This document shows, piece after piece, positions 6,110 through 7,364 of a stretch of 7,364 nt of DNA. The translations under genes and the position numbers were made by a program. The notes beneath the pieces are model-generated. The model was not told the origin of the DNA. It saw only the letters and a program-made list of their open reading frames with translations, and did not search any database. Within the stretch, counting starts at the first letter, position 1; each line of letters begins with the position of its first letter. The DNA lies in NCBI GenBank assembly GCA_900547085.1, contig URFI01000116.1, positions 1 through 7,364 of the forward strand. Reading direction: 5' to 3'. Origin of the DNA: an uncultured Prevotella sp. (GTDB lineage Bacteria; Bacteroidota; Bacteroidia; Bacteroidales; Bacteroidaceae).

Positions 6110-7364
6110 ATGCATCTTCCCGAAGCGTTTGAAACCTACACCCGCACCCTAATGGGCAACCACTTGTACGATGACCTCGTGCAAGCCTTGCAAGACGAAC
6201 CCGCTGCTTGCATCCGACTGAACCGCCAGAAATGCCCATCGGCACAGGTTGCCGTGCCCCATGTTCGGGTGCCTTGGTGCGACCAGGGCTATCGCTTGGC
6301 ATGTCGGCCAGCGTTCACCTTCGACCCACTGCTGCACGCTGGTGCCTACTATGTGCAGGAACCGTCGTCGATGTTCTTGTCGGCCGTGCTCAGACAATAT
6401 GTTCGAGAACCGGTCAAGATGCTGGATCTGTGTGCCGCCCCGGGCGGAAAGTCAACGCTGGCTCGTGCGGAACTGCCCCAGGGAAGCATGTTGATGTGCA
6501 ACGAACCGGTGAGAAACCGTGCGCAGGTGCTGGCGGAAAACGTGCAGAAATGGGGACATCCGGACGTGATTGTCACCAACAATTATCCGGCAGATTACCG
6601 CAAGGCTGGGCTACGGTTTGACGTGATTCTTTGCGACGCACCATGCTCTGGCGAGGGCATGTTTCGCAAAAACAGTAACGCCATCGACGAATGGAGCGAA
6701 CAAAATGTTGAAAGTTGCGCTCGCCTGCAACGCGACATCGTGACTGATGCCTGGGAATGCCTCGAGGCAGGCGGACTGATGATTTATTCTACCTGCACTT
6801 TCAACGCCAAAGAGAATGAGGAAAACGTGGCTTGGATATGTAGTGAATTGGGGGCTAAAACCTTATCTATTGACACGGAAACTCATTGGGTTATCGCTCC
6901 AACTCCATTGCATTTAGAAACCCAGGGCAGCAGCCCCTTCGGCGGTTCGCCGCATCTTGCTGAACCACTGCACGTTTACCGCTTCATTCCCGGTTATCAC
7001 AACGCCCAGGGAAAGCAAATGGGCGAAGGCCTGTTTATGGCGGTGCTGCGCAAAGATGGGGAGAGAAAGCCGGACAAGTCTTTCAAAAATCAATCGAGTT
7101 TGAGAGGGGCAAAGGGCAAAGAGGCGAAAAGCGGGGGCGGCAAGGACAACGACATGGTTCGTGAATGGCTGCTGCAACCCGATTCTTTCTGCTATATATA
7201 TAAAGGTGACGAGCTGCTGGCCATGCGACCACCGCTGGCTGGCCTGTACGAAAAGGCTGCCAGCCAGCTGCGCGTGTTGTCAGCCGGCATCTGCCTGGGT
7301 CAGCAGAAGGGCAAGAATTGGATTCCCAGTGAGTCGCTCGCTCTGTCTACCTGTCTCAATCCGG
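6110..7364 (+). CDS. rsmF: RsmF-like 16S rRNA (cytosine-C5) methyltransferase, 3' end missing
   Basis: An uninterrupted frame from ATG 6110 to the window edge gives 418 residues of an RsmB/Nop2-family m5C RNA methyltransferase. The N-terminal region includes SIRLN-type CIRLNRQ (34-40) and HAGAYYVQEPSSMF (76-89), typical of RsmF/YebU. The SAM-binding motif I DLCAAPGGKS is at 106-115. Motif IV DAPCSGEG is at 176-183 with C179, and motif VI STCT at 227-230 with C229, the two cysteines used for catalysis and product release. A Lys/Gly/Ser-rich linker (about 316-347) precedes a C-terminal RsmF-type domain (about 348 onwards), which is cut by the window edge, probably close to its end. E. coli RsmF methylates C1407 of 16S rRNA; the same target here is an inference. 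The ATG lies eight bases after the MITE, and no convincing promoter is seen in between, so expression must come from within or across the MITE. Confidence 0.92.
   Translation, partial: MHLPEAFETYTRTLMGNHLYDDLVQALQDEPAACIRLNRQKCPSAQVAVPHVRVPWCDQGYRLACRPAFTFDPLLHAGAYYVQEPSSMFLSAVLRQYVREPVKMLDLCAAPGGKSTLARAELPQGSMLMCNEPVRNRAQVLAENVQKWGHPDVIVTNNYPADYRKAGLRFDVILCDAPCSGEGMFRKNSNAIDEWSEQNVESCARLQRDIVTDAWECLEAGGLMIYSTCTFNAKENEENVAWICSELGAKTLSIDTETHWVIAPTPLHLETQGSSPFGGSPHLAEPLHVYRFIPGYHNAQGKQMGEGLFMAVLRKDGERKPDKSFKNQSSLRGAKGKEAKSGGGKDNDMVREWLLQPDSFCYIYKGDELLAMRPPLAGLYEKAASQLRVLSAGICLGQQKGKNWIPSESLALSTCLNP

Noticed and set aside
5924..6115. 63-codon minus-strand open frame covering most of the MITE
   Set aside because: It is made from the inverted-repeat DNA itself and starts outside the right end repeat. 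No transposase or other domain is seen. Such frames in repeat copies are often annotated but are probably not genes.
6208..6621. 137-codon plus-strand open frame inside the RsmF-like gene
   Set aside because: It is in another frame of a gene with intact m5C methyltransferase motifs; its product is compositionally odd and unrecognisable.

Overview
The window looks like chromosomal DNA of a Bacteroidota species, most likely a Prevotella-like Bacteroidales. Four things point there: promoters of the Bacteroidota sigma factor type (TTTG, about 19 bases, TAnnTTTG); starts without Shine-Dalgarno sites; a TamA-type Omp85 protein made as a lipoprotein, which is the TamL form of this phylum; and lipoproteins with short lipobox signal peptides. 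Everything was read by eye from the sequence, with no database search.

Layout, left to right. (1) Positions 1-1201, minus strand: an NMT1/THI5-like periplasmic substrate-binding lipoprotein, followed by the 5' part of an unrecognised, probably alpha-helical protein that leaves the window at base 1. (2) Positions 1202-1276: a compact divergent promoter region. (3) Positions 1277-2662, plus strand: radA, for recombination-intermediate processing and DNA repair. (4) Positions 2729-4939, minus strand and convergent with radA: tamL, an outer-membrane Omp85 lipoprotein. (5) A second divergent promoter region, about 4940-5125. (6) Positions 5126-5908, plus strand: a TrmH/SpoU-family rRNA 2'-O-methyltransferase. 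(7) Positions 5909-6101: a 193-bp MITE-like element with perfect 18-bp terminal inverted repeats and a long imperfect internal hairpin. It starts directly after the methyltransferase stop codon. (8) Positions 6110-7364, plus strand: an RsmF-like rRNA m5C methyltransferase, open at the right edge.

Most of the window is housekeeping: DNA repair, outer-membrane assembly and two rRNA methyltransferases in tandem. The two methyltransferases share a theme (ribosome modification) and direction, so they may once have been co-transcribed; the MITE now separates them. The MITE is the most interesting item. Secondary points are the closely packed divergent promoters, two genes that seem to lack an ATG start, and a substrate-binding lipoprotein with no transporter genes visible beside it. 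I found no sign of a defence system, CRISPR array, prophage or other new multi-gene system.
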